From: Lathyrus oleraceus
Lineage: Eukaryota; Streptophyta; Magnoliopsida; Fabales; Fabaceae
Assembly (NCBI RefSeq): GCF_024323335.1
Contig: NC_066585.1
Span: 81,443,359 to 81,507,358, forward strand
Direction: 5' to 3'
DNA length: 64,000 nucleotides
This document shows positions 35,707 through 45,753 of the stretch, piece after piece. Every line of letters starts with the position of its first letter. Position 1 is the first letter of the stretch. The position numbers and the translations under genes were made by a program. The notes below the pieces were generated by a model. It was not told where the DNA came from. It worked only from the letters and a program-made list of their open reading frames with translations, and made no database searches.

Positions 35707-37551
35707 CTTATAAGTATGAAAATATGAACCTCTATATCACCTATGAGAAGGGTTCCGACTTGGATAAAATTAACAAGTATGTCACTAACTCTCTTAGGTG
35801 AAAATGGAACAATATTTTTCACACAATACCATGGGGATAGGAGACTTATAATGTCACTTATGAAACTGGCTTACTTTCAGGACAAATTTAGCGCAATGTT
35901 AAGCAATCGTAATTGGACTTATGTAGAAGTCACAACTATATGAGGTCAGTCCATAATAATGTTTGTGTTAATACTTGCTAGAGAAATGATATGTAAATCA
36001 TTTTCCTAAAGATATGTCACACAAAAAAGAAAAGAGGATTGATCAAGCACAAAGGTTAGAAGAGTGATCTATTACATCAATCAATTCTTCATAGTACTTA
36101 GGACAAACTTATGCATCAATCAAAGTACCTTAAATGATCCATGATCAATTAAGAGGTAGATTTGAAATGATGAAAGTTCATCAAGCACCAATCAATACAT
36201 CATGAACAAGATGGACATAAATCACACAATTGATCAAAAGAAAAAGGAAGAGAAAGAGATAAAGAAGAAGAAGAGGACAAGAGAAAATAAATCCAAATTG
36301 GATCAAAGGCTTGATCAAGTCATCATCAATATCATTCATCCATTTTGGTGGATTAGGGTTTTTACCCCATAAACACCCAATATCCATTGAGTTTGATGAG
36401 ACCTATGATCAAAATAGTTAAGATCCAAGACCAACAAAAGTCAACAAAGGTCAAACAAATATAAAATGCAATAAAATGCATTAGAAAACAATTTGAAAAT
36501 AAATTTTAAAAGGAAAACAAAAGAGAAGATCCATAAAGCCCTTCAAAATACCAAATAAATGGCCAAGAAAATTACGGAAGGTTGGAAATAAAATAACAAA
36601 CATAAAATAATTTTTTCAGAAATTTTAAATACCTAAAAGTATTTTTAAACCAATTAAAATAAAGGAGAAAAGAGAAAATTCAAGAAAAATAGAAAATCAA
36701 GAAAAAAAAATATGAAAAAATAAAAATCAAATGAAGAAAAATAAAAGAAAATGTTAGAAATTATTTTGAGAATTTTTTGGTGAAAATGATTTTTCTATGA
36801 ATTTTTAAAAGAAAATGCAATTTAAAATGAAAAAAAAAGAAAAATAATTAAAATCATAAAAAACACAGAGCGTTGGATCTGACCTCATTAGTTGACATGG
36901 CAGATCCATTAATCCTCAGATTAGGGCGCACAATGAAAATTAGCAAGAATAAAACATGGGATCTAATTCATATTGGACCAATCAGAATATTTTAAATTGC
37001 CAACGTGTAAGTAAACTCAATTGACCTGAGATAACTCTGGTCATCTTCCTCGATGATCCCTCACCGAAGTTTCATCTTTTTCAAATTCAGAGCATGAGAC
37101 CACCACCAATGTGATAGCCTCCTCATCGTGAATTCAACTTCATGCTCAAAATTCATTTATCTAAACTGATCATGGATAATTTCAGAGAAGTTTCAGAAAC
37201 AAGCAAGCCACGAAAAATAAAATTAAATGATGAACACGATCAATCAACATCAGATAAGTTAGGGAAAATCATGAGAGAGTGAAAGACTACATTGTGGTAA
37301 CTTGTTTGAGTTCAGATGATGCTAAGAGCTACCTTGTCCAAATGGTGATCATAGTTTGATGAAGTTCGATCTGATCAGGGCACTTCAGAAGGTCTTAGAG
37401 CCTGTGAACTTTTGCAAAAGCTTCAGAGAAGACCGAAGGTGCTAATGGAACAAATTAAAAATACGATAGTTCAATTTTCTAGAAAAATTTCCGAGTGAAG
37501 CAGGGGTTTCTTGGCTCTCAAAATCTTGTGAATGAAGAAAGCATGTTGCTA

Positions 37552-37559
37552 TATTTATA
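37552..37559 (-). promoter_or_regulatory. TATA box of LTR C
   Basis: The minus strand reads CTATAAATATAGC. It is at the same relative place as the TATA box in LTR B. Confidence 0.55.
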
Positions 37560-38986
37560 GGGAAGAGATTGGTGATCTCATACGTACCAAATGATGCTCA
37601 ATTCGTGCAAAACAAGATTGATCAGAATGTGCGAAAAATGTGAATTCCAATCCATCAAAACTCAGTCAAATGATGCATTTTAAGAGTCAATTAACTTCTG
37701 GAGACTTGGTTAAATATGATTAGATCCAAAACTCTTATTAATTTGGCTTATAATTGAGATTAGTGAAGTTCAAAACTCGGATCATGGTGATTTCTTTAGT
37801 TCCAAGTCACCATGTTCAATTCAATGGGGCATCTTGCTCAGGAATCTTTTTGATCTCATTCTTCTTGCATTTTGTTGACATTATATTAAAGATTATAATG
37901 TGCCTAGAAAGGTTCCATTTGGATGCTTGAGCACAAAGTTGTGACATGTTGAAGTTGGCAAATAAATTTGGTCATGTAACTTAGAAAATTCTAAGTACAA
38001 AATGGCTGAAAATGACATGTAATGTCTCAAAGAATTCCATGAACTTCCAAGTATAATTTGACTTTGATCCTTAAAGTAAACTTGTAGAGGGCATTATAAA
38101 TGATAATGTGTAAAAAGAATCAGCCTCAAATATTGAAAATTGAAGAAATTATAATCCTTAAAAGTTGTGGAAAACTCACTTAAAAAATAAGTCAAATTTC
38201 ACTAAGTCCACAAATGACCTATAATGTCTTCAAACTTTTGATGACCTTACAAGAATAATTGGATCTTGTCATGTAAATATAAGTTATAGAGGATAATAAT
38301 AAGAGTCATGATCAGAAAGAAGATTTCAAAAATATTGAGAATTGAAGGAGTTGTGATCCTTTGAACTTTGACTTCAAGTGTTGACTCTTTGGTCAAACCT
38401 CTTGGAATAAACTTGTGTACTTGGACTTTTCTTCCATTTCAAGGTACATGGATGGTCATATGAAATCAAAACAAGGTGTACTTGAATTTCTTTTGATTGA
38501 ATTTCTCAAGGTTTGAGGTAACTTGTTAAAGAAGGCATGGAAATAAACACATGAACCTTTGACTTCTCTTGAGAAACAAGCAACAAAACTTTGAGATGCC
38601 CTTGATAAAAATGAGATTGAAAGATACTTGAGAGCCTTAGAGATCATGCTTTCAGTTATAGCACCTTGAGAATCAATGGTTGAATACACTTTGCTAAGGA
38701 ATCAAAGAGAACCCTAGCTGAGGAACCATGCTTGATACTCTTGTTGAAAAGCCCTACCTTGCACAATAAGCTTAAAGAAAATAAAACATATTTTTGCTAT
38801 TTTTATTAGTGATTAGATAAGCAATGCACATATAAACATAAAGGTAAAACACTAATAAAGAGGTGCTTGATCATCACTACAAAAGGCAAAACCAAAGATG
38901 AAAGGGAGATGACAAATGCGTGATCTTGTTGTAGCAAGGATGCAAACGACATGTGGGATCTTAGGGTTAAAAATTAGGGTATGACA

Positions 38987-39995
38987 GATGCCCCTATTTA
39001 AGTTTCTTCAATTCAGAGATTTGAAGATTGAAATCTACGTCTCTACGAGATTGAAGAGACTTAAATACAAAAGACCCAATTGTTGGCCCTAAGATACCGC
39101 AAAAATGCTTATGATATAATATGAATGTAGACAAGGATCTTTGTGGGGAATATAACGCCACGAGAGACAAAGAACTGCTTAAGAAATGAGAAAACTGAAA
39201 TACTGCAGGGGAATAATAGATTCCGAGGGGGGGAACCCAGTTAGGGACAAACAAAGTTCCATAGGGGAAAAGAAAAAACATGCAGAAAAAACTACGAAAA
39301 TAAAGCACCGGGAAACGACCCAACTCAGGAATAACTATTGTATTGGAAATAAACCAATGCACAGTTAGGATATAAAAGAAACAAAGATTCAACAGGGAAG
39401 ACTTATCAAAGTAAGACTCCGTCAGGAAAAATATCAAACAAAGGGGACGCCTAACTCCACTAGGGGGAGAAATTACCTAACTATCAGCCAAGTGATAGCT
39501 TAACAAAAGTAATATGACCAAAAGAAAAAATTACCAACTACTAGCCAAGTGATAGCTTAACAAAGGTAATAAGCCCAAAACAAAAGATTACCAACTACCA
39601 GCCAAGTGATAGCTTAACAAGGTAACCAACCACATGGAAAAATAGATATTACCTAACTATCAGCCAAGTGATAGCTTAACAAAGGTAATAAACCTGAAAA
39701 AAAGGATAACAACTACCAGCCAAGTGATAACTTAACAAGGTAACCTACCGAAGCTAAAAAGGAATATTACCTAACTATCAGCCAAGTGATAACTTAACAA
39801 AGGTAATAACCCTGAAAGGAAAGGATACCAACTACCAGCCAAGTGATAGATTAACAATGTAACCTACCGAAGGTAAAAAGGAATATTACCCAACTATCAC
39901 CCAAGTGATGGCTTAATAAAGGTAATAATCCAGAAAGGAAAGGATACCAATTACCAGCCAAGTGATATCTTAATAAGGTAACCTACTGAAGGTTA
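38987..39995 (-). mobile_element. Remnant body (3' end) of the Ogre element owning LTR C
   Basis: It starts with the polypurine tract (minus strand AAATAGGGGCATC) beside LTR C. It continues with noncoding DNA holding AGGGGAATA and TAGGGGAAAAG words, then hairpin tandem repeats. At about 39996 it switches abruptly to LTR sequence of the opposite orientation, so the rest of this element is missing. The ORFs in this stretch have no recognisable content. Confidence 0.7.
39440..39990 (-). repeat. Tandem repeats of 57-61 bp with a built-in hairpin
   Basis: About nine units each contain CTATCAGCCAAGTGATAGCTT or a close variant, at roughly 39481, 39543, 39600, 39661, 39718, 39779, 39837, 39898 and 39957. 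CTATCA and TGATAG can pair around the loop GCCAAG. Alternate units differ in their second half (GGTAATAA versus GGTAACCTACC). Confidence 0.85.
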
Positions 39996-40586
39996 AGAGA
40001 CTTGGCCAATGCCCACTTTTGTGTAACCAAGTGCTTGCAATTTGAAACTTCATCTGATACATCTTTGAAGATCCCTTTGAGTTCATCTGTAACATGATCA
40101 TTATGAAGCTATTATTTTGAATCTATGACTTGTGGAATTCATCTGTTACATGAGTAAATTTGAAGAAGATCATGGAGTGGCTAAGCATGGATGGGGCTAT
40201 CTTTATTTGATGCCTTGCTCTTCAAGGTAATATTGTATGCATTGTTTGTTGCTTGATACTAATATCCAAGGGAATTTGGGGTTTCTATAAGACATTCTTG
40301 TCTATTGGATTGCTACCCATTGGTCAGATCTTTTCAACTCTTAACTTTTAATTTTATGCATAGGATTATTCTCTTCATCTCCTCTCCACTTCTTTAATTT
40401 CAAAATCTCTCCCTCCTTTTTTAAAACTTCTTTGTGTGAACTTTTTATTTTCTAAACTTTGACCACTTTGCAAACTAGAAACTTTGGCCTTATGCCATTG
40501 CATTTTTTAACTTCTTTTTCTTAAATCAAACTTGTAAATAAACTTAACTATACTTGACTTAAAATTTTCAAAAGCCAAGAAGAACT
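39996..40586 (+). mobile_element. Truncated Ogre LTR fragment (LTR D)
   Basis: From GACTTGGCCAATGCCCAC onward it follows LTR B from about 9288 to 9900 on the same strand (TTTATTTGATGCCTTGCTCTT, TGGTCAGATCTTTTCAACTC). It lacks a TG start and is cut at 40586 by the copia LTR. Confidence 0.75.
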
Positions 40587-41245
40587 TGTAAGTTTAAGGA
40601 GTGCCTTAGAGGGGGGGGGGGGGGGGGGGGGGGGTGAATGAGGCACTTAGAGTATTTTCCGGATTTTTGACGGTTTATGACTTTTACTTTCTGAAATGCT
40701 TAAGTGATGAAAAGCGGTAAAGTGTGGAAGATAAAGAACACAGCGATGTATAGTGGTTCCCCTCACAGATCGAGAGTACTCCACTCCCCTTTCAACACGA
40801 AAGAGAATTTACTATCTGTTATGACTTGTACACGATAGACACAATCACCAAGAATAACCTCTTGTGATTTACCAAGTTGATATGAGAACAATCCTCTCAA
40901 ACTCAACTCTCTTGCTTCCAACAATCCTGGATAGCAAGGTGTTTACAAAACACACAATCTTATTTTTCAACAATTAAAAATATGATATGGATTACAACGA
41001 TGGATTGAATGTAAAGTTTGTAGTAAAATGATCACACAAAGTGATATATCAATTTGCTTGATCTTCTCTTCCAATGAAAATAATTCACCATACAAAAATA
41101 TTAGATTGCTCAAGAATTTTCTGTTTTGAATGATATGAAAATATGCAGAAAAATCTTGAATGAGGATTTAAAACAATAAGTGTGAATTCTGAAAAATTCT
41201 AAGAGATTGATTGGAAGAGGTGAAATTTGAATTTGAAAGATCATG

Positions 41246-41253
41246 TATTTATA
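41246..41253 (-). promoter_or_regulatory. TATA box of the copia LTR
   Basis: The minus strand reads GCATATAAATACATG, downstream of the palindrome array as a promoter would be. Confidence 0.5.
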
Positions 41254-41390
41254 TGCACATAACACCTCAAATGAAACATGGTAATGTTCTGAAAAAATCA
41301 TGAACAATTGTCAAAGATGAAATGAAAAGATTCCATGAAATGGTGCATGAAGAGGTGTATGAACAACCAATGATTTTTCAGAAACGCACA

Positions 41391-41673
41391 GTGGTAAATC
41401 GATTTACATAATGGGTAAATCGATAACCCTGTTGCAACGTTTAAAATTTTTCAAAAACTTTCAGTGGTAAATCGATTTCCCTAAGAGGTAAATCGATTTA
41501 CCTAGTTAAAAAACTTGAAATTTCGCTTCTGGAAATGTAATGCTCCAGTGGTAAATCGATTTCCCTAAGTGGTAAATCGATTTACCTAAGTGAAAATTTT
41601 AAATTTCGCTTTTAAAAAATATGTAAGCTTCAGTGGTAAATCGATTTCCCTTATAGGTAAACCGATTTACCCA
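41391..41673 (-). repeat. Palindrome array in the copia LTR
   Basis: Eight sites of the form GGTAAATCGATTTACC lie in four pairs, about 20 bp apart within a pair and 72-85 bp between pairs. Several are perfect over TAAATCGATTTA. They lie upstream of the TATA box in the transcript direction. Confidence 0.85.
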
Positions 41674-41920
41674 GTTTGAAAATGCAAAAAATTATTCTAA
41701 GTCATTTTCCATGCACAATGAAAAGTTATGCAATAGCCATATGAATACTTGAGCATCTAAGACTTTAGTGAAGGTAAGTATTCTCATTATACCTTCTTGA
41801 AGTGAAAAGCTTAACTTCTTGAATCAAGATGCTTTATCATAGAATAACATCTTTGCCTTCTTGTTGCTTGGAGTTTTGTCTTCATCAAAAACATTCATCA
41901 TAGAGAGGCTTGATTTCACA

Positions 41921-42379
41921 TTCTCCCCATTTTTGATGATGACAAATAATCCTCTTTGATGCGTGCAATTTTCGGAAACAAAACTTTCTCCCCCTGAGAT
42001 GTATAACTCCCCCTAAATTTGAGAAGCTTATGTTCATGTTGACTTGATCATTTTGAAGAAGATTTGTATTAATTGTACCTTAGGAAATTCACAAGCATAC
42101 AAGCATATACACCTTTCTCCCCCTTTGACATTATCAAAAAGAAGGGAAAGATGGGTGAAAGATAACCACATGACAAATATAGACTAGAATATATAGCATA
42201 ACTAGTAAAAGAAAAACAACCTTATGCATTCAAAAATAAACAATGCAAACAAACAAGGTTGAGAAACCAAGTACCTTACACCAAAATAGTTCAAACATTA
42301 GACATAATTAAGAACATAATGAAACCACATATTCAATTAGAAACCTATAACAAGAATAGTACAAATAAACAGAAAATGA
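41921..42379 (-). other. Polypurine tract and 3' noncoding DNA of the copia element
   Basis: Minus-strand CAAAAATGGGGAGAA touches the LTR at 41921. A second similar block, TGTCAAAGGGGGAGAAAGG, lies at about 42112-42130. Such repeated polypurine blocks are common in SIRE-like elements. No coding region is seen. Confidence 0.65.
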
Positions 42380-43687
42380 CTAAGGCTGGTTCATGTGATT
42401 GTCGGTGTTGTTGTAGTTGTTGCCTTGGTAAGGAAATTGTTGTTGAATGGGCGTAAATGCAGGAGCGGGAGCAGCTGGGTTAGTTGGATCATATGGAGGG
42501 ATATTGAGATGCGAGTAGAGATAAGAGAAATGTTGATTCATGTCGTTTTGAAGAAGGTTTATGCGGTTGGTGGTGGCTTCATGATTTAGTGCAATTTGAT
42601 GATTTGCCGAAATCCATTGATCATTGATGGATGTGTTAAGGTTGGCAAATTGAGATGTCATGAAGTTAAAGAGGTCCTGATTACTTAAACCACTTGGAGG
42701 AGGAGCATTTGGAGGAGGTACATCTTCACCACCATTTCCTTCTTGAGGTATCGCTTCATTTTCTTCATTATTCCCACCAATAAACATACCCGACTTCGTT
42801 TCCGGATTATACCGATAGCCCATCCACTTGTCCACATTCTTGATAGAGATTTTGTGACTTCTTGTATCCATAAGACAAAACTCAACATCACTAAAGTCAA
42901 CATTAAAATATTCCATAATACGAGTGATGAACCAAGCATAAGGAAGAGACTTAAACTTGTTGTTGTGAGTCATCAAATGGTGAAGAATGAGACGTGACCA
43001 ATTAAGCGAAATGTCATTCTTAATGGCATATAATGCTTGCATCTCCATATCGGTAACAGTACAATGATTTGAATTTCTAGGAAATATAACATAAGCCAAG
43101 AAATAATGTAGCAACCTATCATTGATGAAAAAATTTCCAGCACTCCAAAAATCTTTTGGTGGTTCCTCCCCACCATGAGATTCAACCCTTTTCACATGAT
43201 ATTCGCCTTCCGATATCCTACTTGAGCCAAAGTAAAATTCTCTTTTATTATAATCATTCCATACTTCATCCTCCGGATCATATAACATGTGACCACCCGA
43301 GGGAATGTCGAAAATTTGACCAAGCCTCTTAGGGGTCAAGGTAATCTTTTTCCCTCTAACATGTGAAACAAATTTTCCATTCTCAATGCACATGTTACAA
43401 TAAAACATTCTGTCTAAATCTGGATAATAGGGTCCAGAAGAAGTTATGAGAGCCCCTAAACCTATAGAGATTAATTTATCTTGAAAAATAAAGCATTCTA
43501 CAAGAAAGGAAGAGAGATCACCGAATTTTGGAGTTTGAACAATCTTCTTTTGATAAAACTTTTGGTACCTCTCCAATTCTTCCGGGGTGTGATCTTTGAA
43601 GAAATGTTGAACATCCATGGATGATGACGAAGCTTTTTCTTTCCCTTTTCTAGCAGTTCCAGTTTTTCTCTTAAGTTTTGATGCCAT
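42380..43687 (-). CDS. Accessory ORF downstream of copia pol (435 aa)
   Basis: This intact minus-strand frame begins MASKLKRKTGTARKGKEKAS, a basic tail. A domain follows at residues about 25-290 (ELERYQKFYQKKIVQTPKFG, LDRMFYCNMCIENGKF, GKKITLTPKRLGQIFDIP, RLILHHLMTHNNKFKSLPYA). It resembles the family annotated as putative plant transposon protein. The C-terminal third is rich in N, P and Q (GGEDVPPPNAPPPSGLSN) and ends HMNQP. No signal peptide or membrane span is evident, so an envelope role, often proposed for extra ORFs of SIRE relatives, is not supported by sequence. Its frame has no stop, unlike the neighbouring pol. Confidence 0.75.
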   Translation of the reverse strand: MASKLKRKTGTARKGKEKASSSSMDVQHFFKDHTPEELERYQKFYQKKIVQTPKFGDLSSFLVECFIFQDKLISIGLGALITSSGPYYPDLDRMFYCNMCIENGKFVSHVRGKKITLTPKRLGQIFDIPSGGHMLYDPEDEVWNDYNKREFYFGSSRISEGEYHVKRVESHGGEEPPKDFWSAGNFFINDRLLHYFLAYVIFPRNSNHCTVTDMEMQALYAIKNDISLNWSRLILHHLMTHNNKFKSLPYAWFITRIMEYFNVDFSDVEFCLMDTRSHKISIKNVDKWMGYRYNPETKSGMFIGGNNEENEAIPQEGNGGEDVPPPNAPPPSGLSNQDLFNFMTSQFANLNTSINDQWISANHQIALNHEATTNRINLLQNDMNQHFSYLYSHLNIPPYDPTNPAAPAPAFTPIQQQFPYQGNNYNNTDNHMNQP

Positions 43688-43905
43688 GAGTAAAGGTTAG
43701 GAGATGATGGAGATAAACTTTAATGAAGGTTTTGGGTGATTTGGAGAAGATGAAATTTTTGAGGTGAGAGCACCAAGATGGAAGATTCTGGCTGCTACGT
43801 TAAAGTGAGGTTTTGAGAGAAAGATTTTCTTTTAAATGGAAGAGAGAAGGGATGTGATTGGACCAACCAAAGTAGATGAAAAGACAAAAAAATCTAAACG
43901 CGCAG

Positions 43906-44185
43906 GGGTAAATCGATTTACCCCATAGGTAAATCGATTACCATATGGCCAGAGAGCAAAAACATGAAAAGTTTCAGGGGTAAATCGATTTACATCATGG
44001 GTAAATCGATTTACCTAGTTCAAAATATGCCAAACACGAAAAAAACAATGTTACTGTTTTATGGGTAAATCGATTTACAACATGGGTAAATCGATTTACT
44101 CAGTGCCAGATGTGCCAAAAACAAAAACCAGTGCTATTGTTTTATGTGTAAATCGATTTACACTATGAGTAAATCGATTTACTCA
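43906..44185 (-). repeat. Palindrome array between pol and the accessory ORF
   Basis: Eight GGGTAAATCGATTTACCC-type sites lie in four pairs, the same word and number as in the LTR array. They sit 220 bp upstream of the accessory ORF start, where a promoter or enhancer for that ORF could be. The remaining spacer (43688-43905 and 44186-44340) shows nothing else. Confidence 0.85.
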
Positions 44186-44340
44186 GTGAAAAAAGCTAAA
44201 AAAAACACATATTATTCACAAAGATTCATGCAAGAGACACCCAATGAATAATGTAAAAGAAGGGAGTAAAAGTAGAGAGTCATGAAATAATTTTCACTAG
44301 TAAATAGATGAGTTGGAAACGTATGTGCACCTTTGATGAA

Positions 44341-45753
44341 TTATATGTCACGCTCATCCAGAATGCCAAGTTCTCTTCGAATCTTATAGAATGGTTCTTT
44401 TGCAAGTGGCTTTGTGAAGATATCCGCTAGTTGATTATGAGTATCTACAAAGGTAACTTCGACATCGCCTTTAAGCACATGATCGCGAAGGAAATGGTGT
44501 CGAATGTCTATGTGTTTGGTCCTTGAGTGCATGACCGGATTCTTTGTGATATTAATCGCACTTGTGTTGTCGCATCGGAGTGGTATGCATCCAAGATCGA
44601 TTCCATAGTCACTTAATTGTTGCTTTAGCCAAAGATTCTGGGCACATCAACTGCCTGCTGTTATGTATTCTGCTTCAGCCGTACTAAGAGCAACACACGC
44701 TTGTTTCTTACAGGACCATGGGACTAGAGCATTACCAAGGATGTGACACGTTCCACTAGTACTTTTTCTATCTGTTTTACAACCTGCATAATCCGCGTCA
44801 GAATAACCAATTAACTCACAAACACTACCTTTAGGATACCATAAGCCAACGTTGGTTGTTCCTTTGAGATACTTCATGATTCTTTTGACCGCCGTGAGAT
44901 ATGACTCCTTTGGATTTGCTTGGAAGCGAGCACATAAACACACGATAAACATTATGTCAGGACGGCTTGCCGTCAAATATAATAAAGAACCAATCATACC
45001 TCGATACTTCATGATATCAATTGACACACCCGATTCATCTTGATCAACATAAGTTCCAGAGCCCATTGGTGTTGACATTGCTTTACAACTATCCATTTCA
45101 AATCTCTTTAACAGCTCTTTGCAATACTTTGATTGGTTGATAAAAATTCCGTCTTTTAGTTGCTTGATTTGCAATCCAAGGAAGTAGTTCATCTTTCCCA
45201 TCATAGACATTTCAAATTCACCTTGCATTATCAACACAAATTCTTCACATAGTTCTTTGTTGGATGAACCGAAGATTATGTCGTCTACGTAGACTTGAAC
45301 AAGTAAGGTATTCCCTTTTATCTTCTTGATAAATAAGGTCTTGTCTACTTTGTCTTTTTCAAAACCTTTTTCACATAGAAAATTACTTAGACGATCATAC
45401 CACGCCCTTGGTGCTTGTTTTAATCCATAGAGCGCTTTCTTCAATTTGTATACATGTGAAGGATTCTTGAAGTCTTCAAAGCCCGGGGGTTGTTTGACAT
45501 AGACTTCTTCGTTGATGTAGCCGTTTAAGAAGGCGCTTTTGACGTCCATTTGAAAAAGCTGAAAATTCATTGAACATGCGTAAGCAAGTAATAAACGAAT
45601 AGCTTCTAGCCTTGCAACCGGAGCGAAAGTTTCTTCAAAGTCGATTCCTTCTTCTTGATTATACCCTTGAGCGACCAATCTTGCTTTGTTTCGAACAATT
45701 ATTCCATTCTCATCAAGCTTGTTCTTAAACACCCATCTTGTTCCAATGATGTG
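44341..45753 (-). pseudogene. pol: copia reverse transcriptase/RNase H, truncated and with one stop
   Basis: The frame enters at [17 protein letters not shown], mid-way into the RT domain, because the Ogre array interrupts it at 45753. It has [32 protein letters not shown], the catalytic [10 protein letters not shown], and RNase H parts [29 protein letters not shown] and RTKHIDIRHHFLRDHV, ending LGILDERDI. A TGA at 44647-44645 interrupts the RNase H where a cysteine codon is usual. The ATG-started frame extending to 45822 is an artefact: its first 23 residues come from the Ogre LTR. Confidence 0.92.

Larger units (their letters stand above)
19835..38986 (-). mobile_element. 3' LTR of an Ogre element (LTR C, about 4.7 kb, split by E1)
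   Basis: Read on the minus strand, the LTR starts at 38986 with TGTCATACCCTAATTTTTAA and ends at 19835 with TTTACCGCTACA, the same terminus as LTR B. Its parts are 35712-38986 and 19835-21304, 4745 bp in all. Next to its start lies a polypurine tract (AAATAGGGGCATC on the minus strand), so it is the 3' LTR of an element whose body lies to the right. Blocks matching LTR B include the TAAGTCCAATTACGATTGC stretch near 35910 (8720 in LTR B). Element E1 is inserted at 21304. Confidence 0.85.
40587..41920 (-). repeat. 3' LTR of the copia element (1334 bp)
   Basis: On the minus strand it starts TGTGAAATCAAGCC at 41920 and ends CTTAAACTTACA at 40587. It has a TATA box at 41246-41253, an array of eight TAAATCGATTTA-type palindromes (41391-41673), and a run of 24 C (plus-strand G, 40611-40634) near its end. 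LTR D sequence aligns across its left border with the uninterrupted LTR B (about 9900), which supports that border. Confidence 0.8.
40587..45753 (-). mobile_element. Ty1/copia element (SIRE/Maximus-like), 3' part
   Basis: On the minus strand the order is reverse transcriptase and RNase H, palindrome-bearing spacer, accessory ORF, polypurine tract, 3' LTR. The element has GAACT (40582-40586) at its LTR end. Its upstream part (gag, protease, integrase, 5' LTR) is displaced beyond the window by the Ogre array inserted at 45753. The RT wording and an extra 3' ORF fit the SIRE/Maximus lineage. Confidence 0.85.

Noticed and set aside
39440..39990. CRISPR-like regular repeats
   Set aside because: The repeats are tandem with related spacers, lie in a plant retroelement, and no cas gene is present.
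42380..43687. Envelope glycoprotein
   Set aside because: No signal peptide, membrane span or glycosylation-rich ectodomain is visible.
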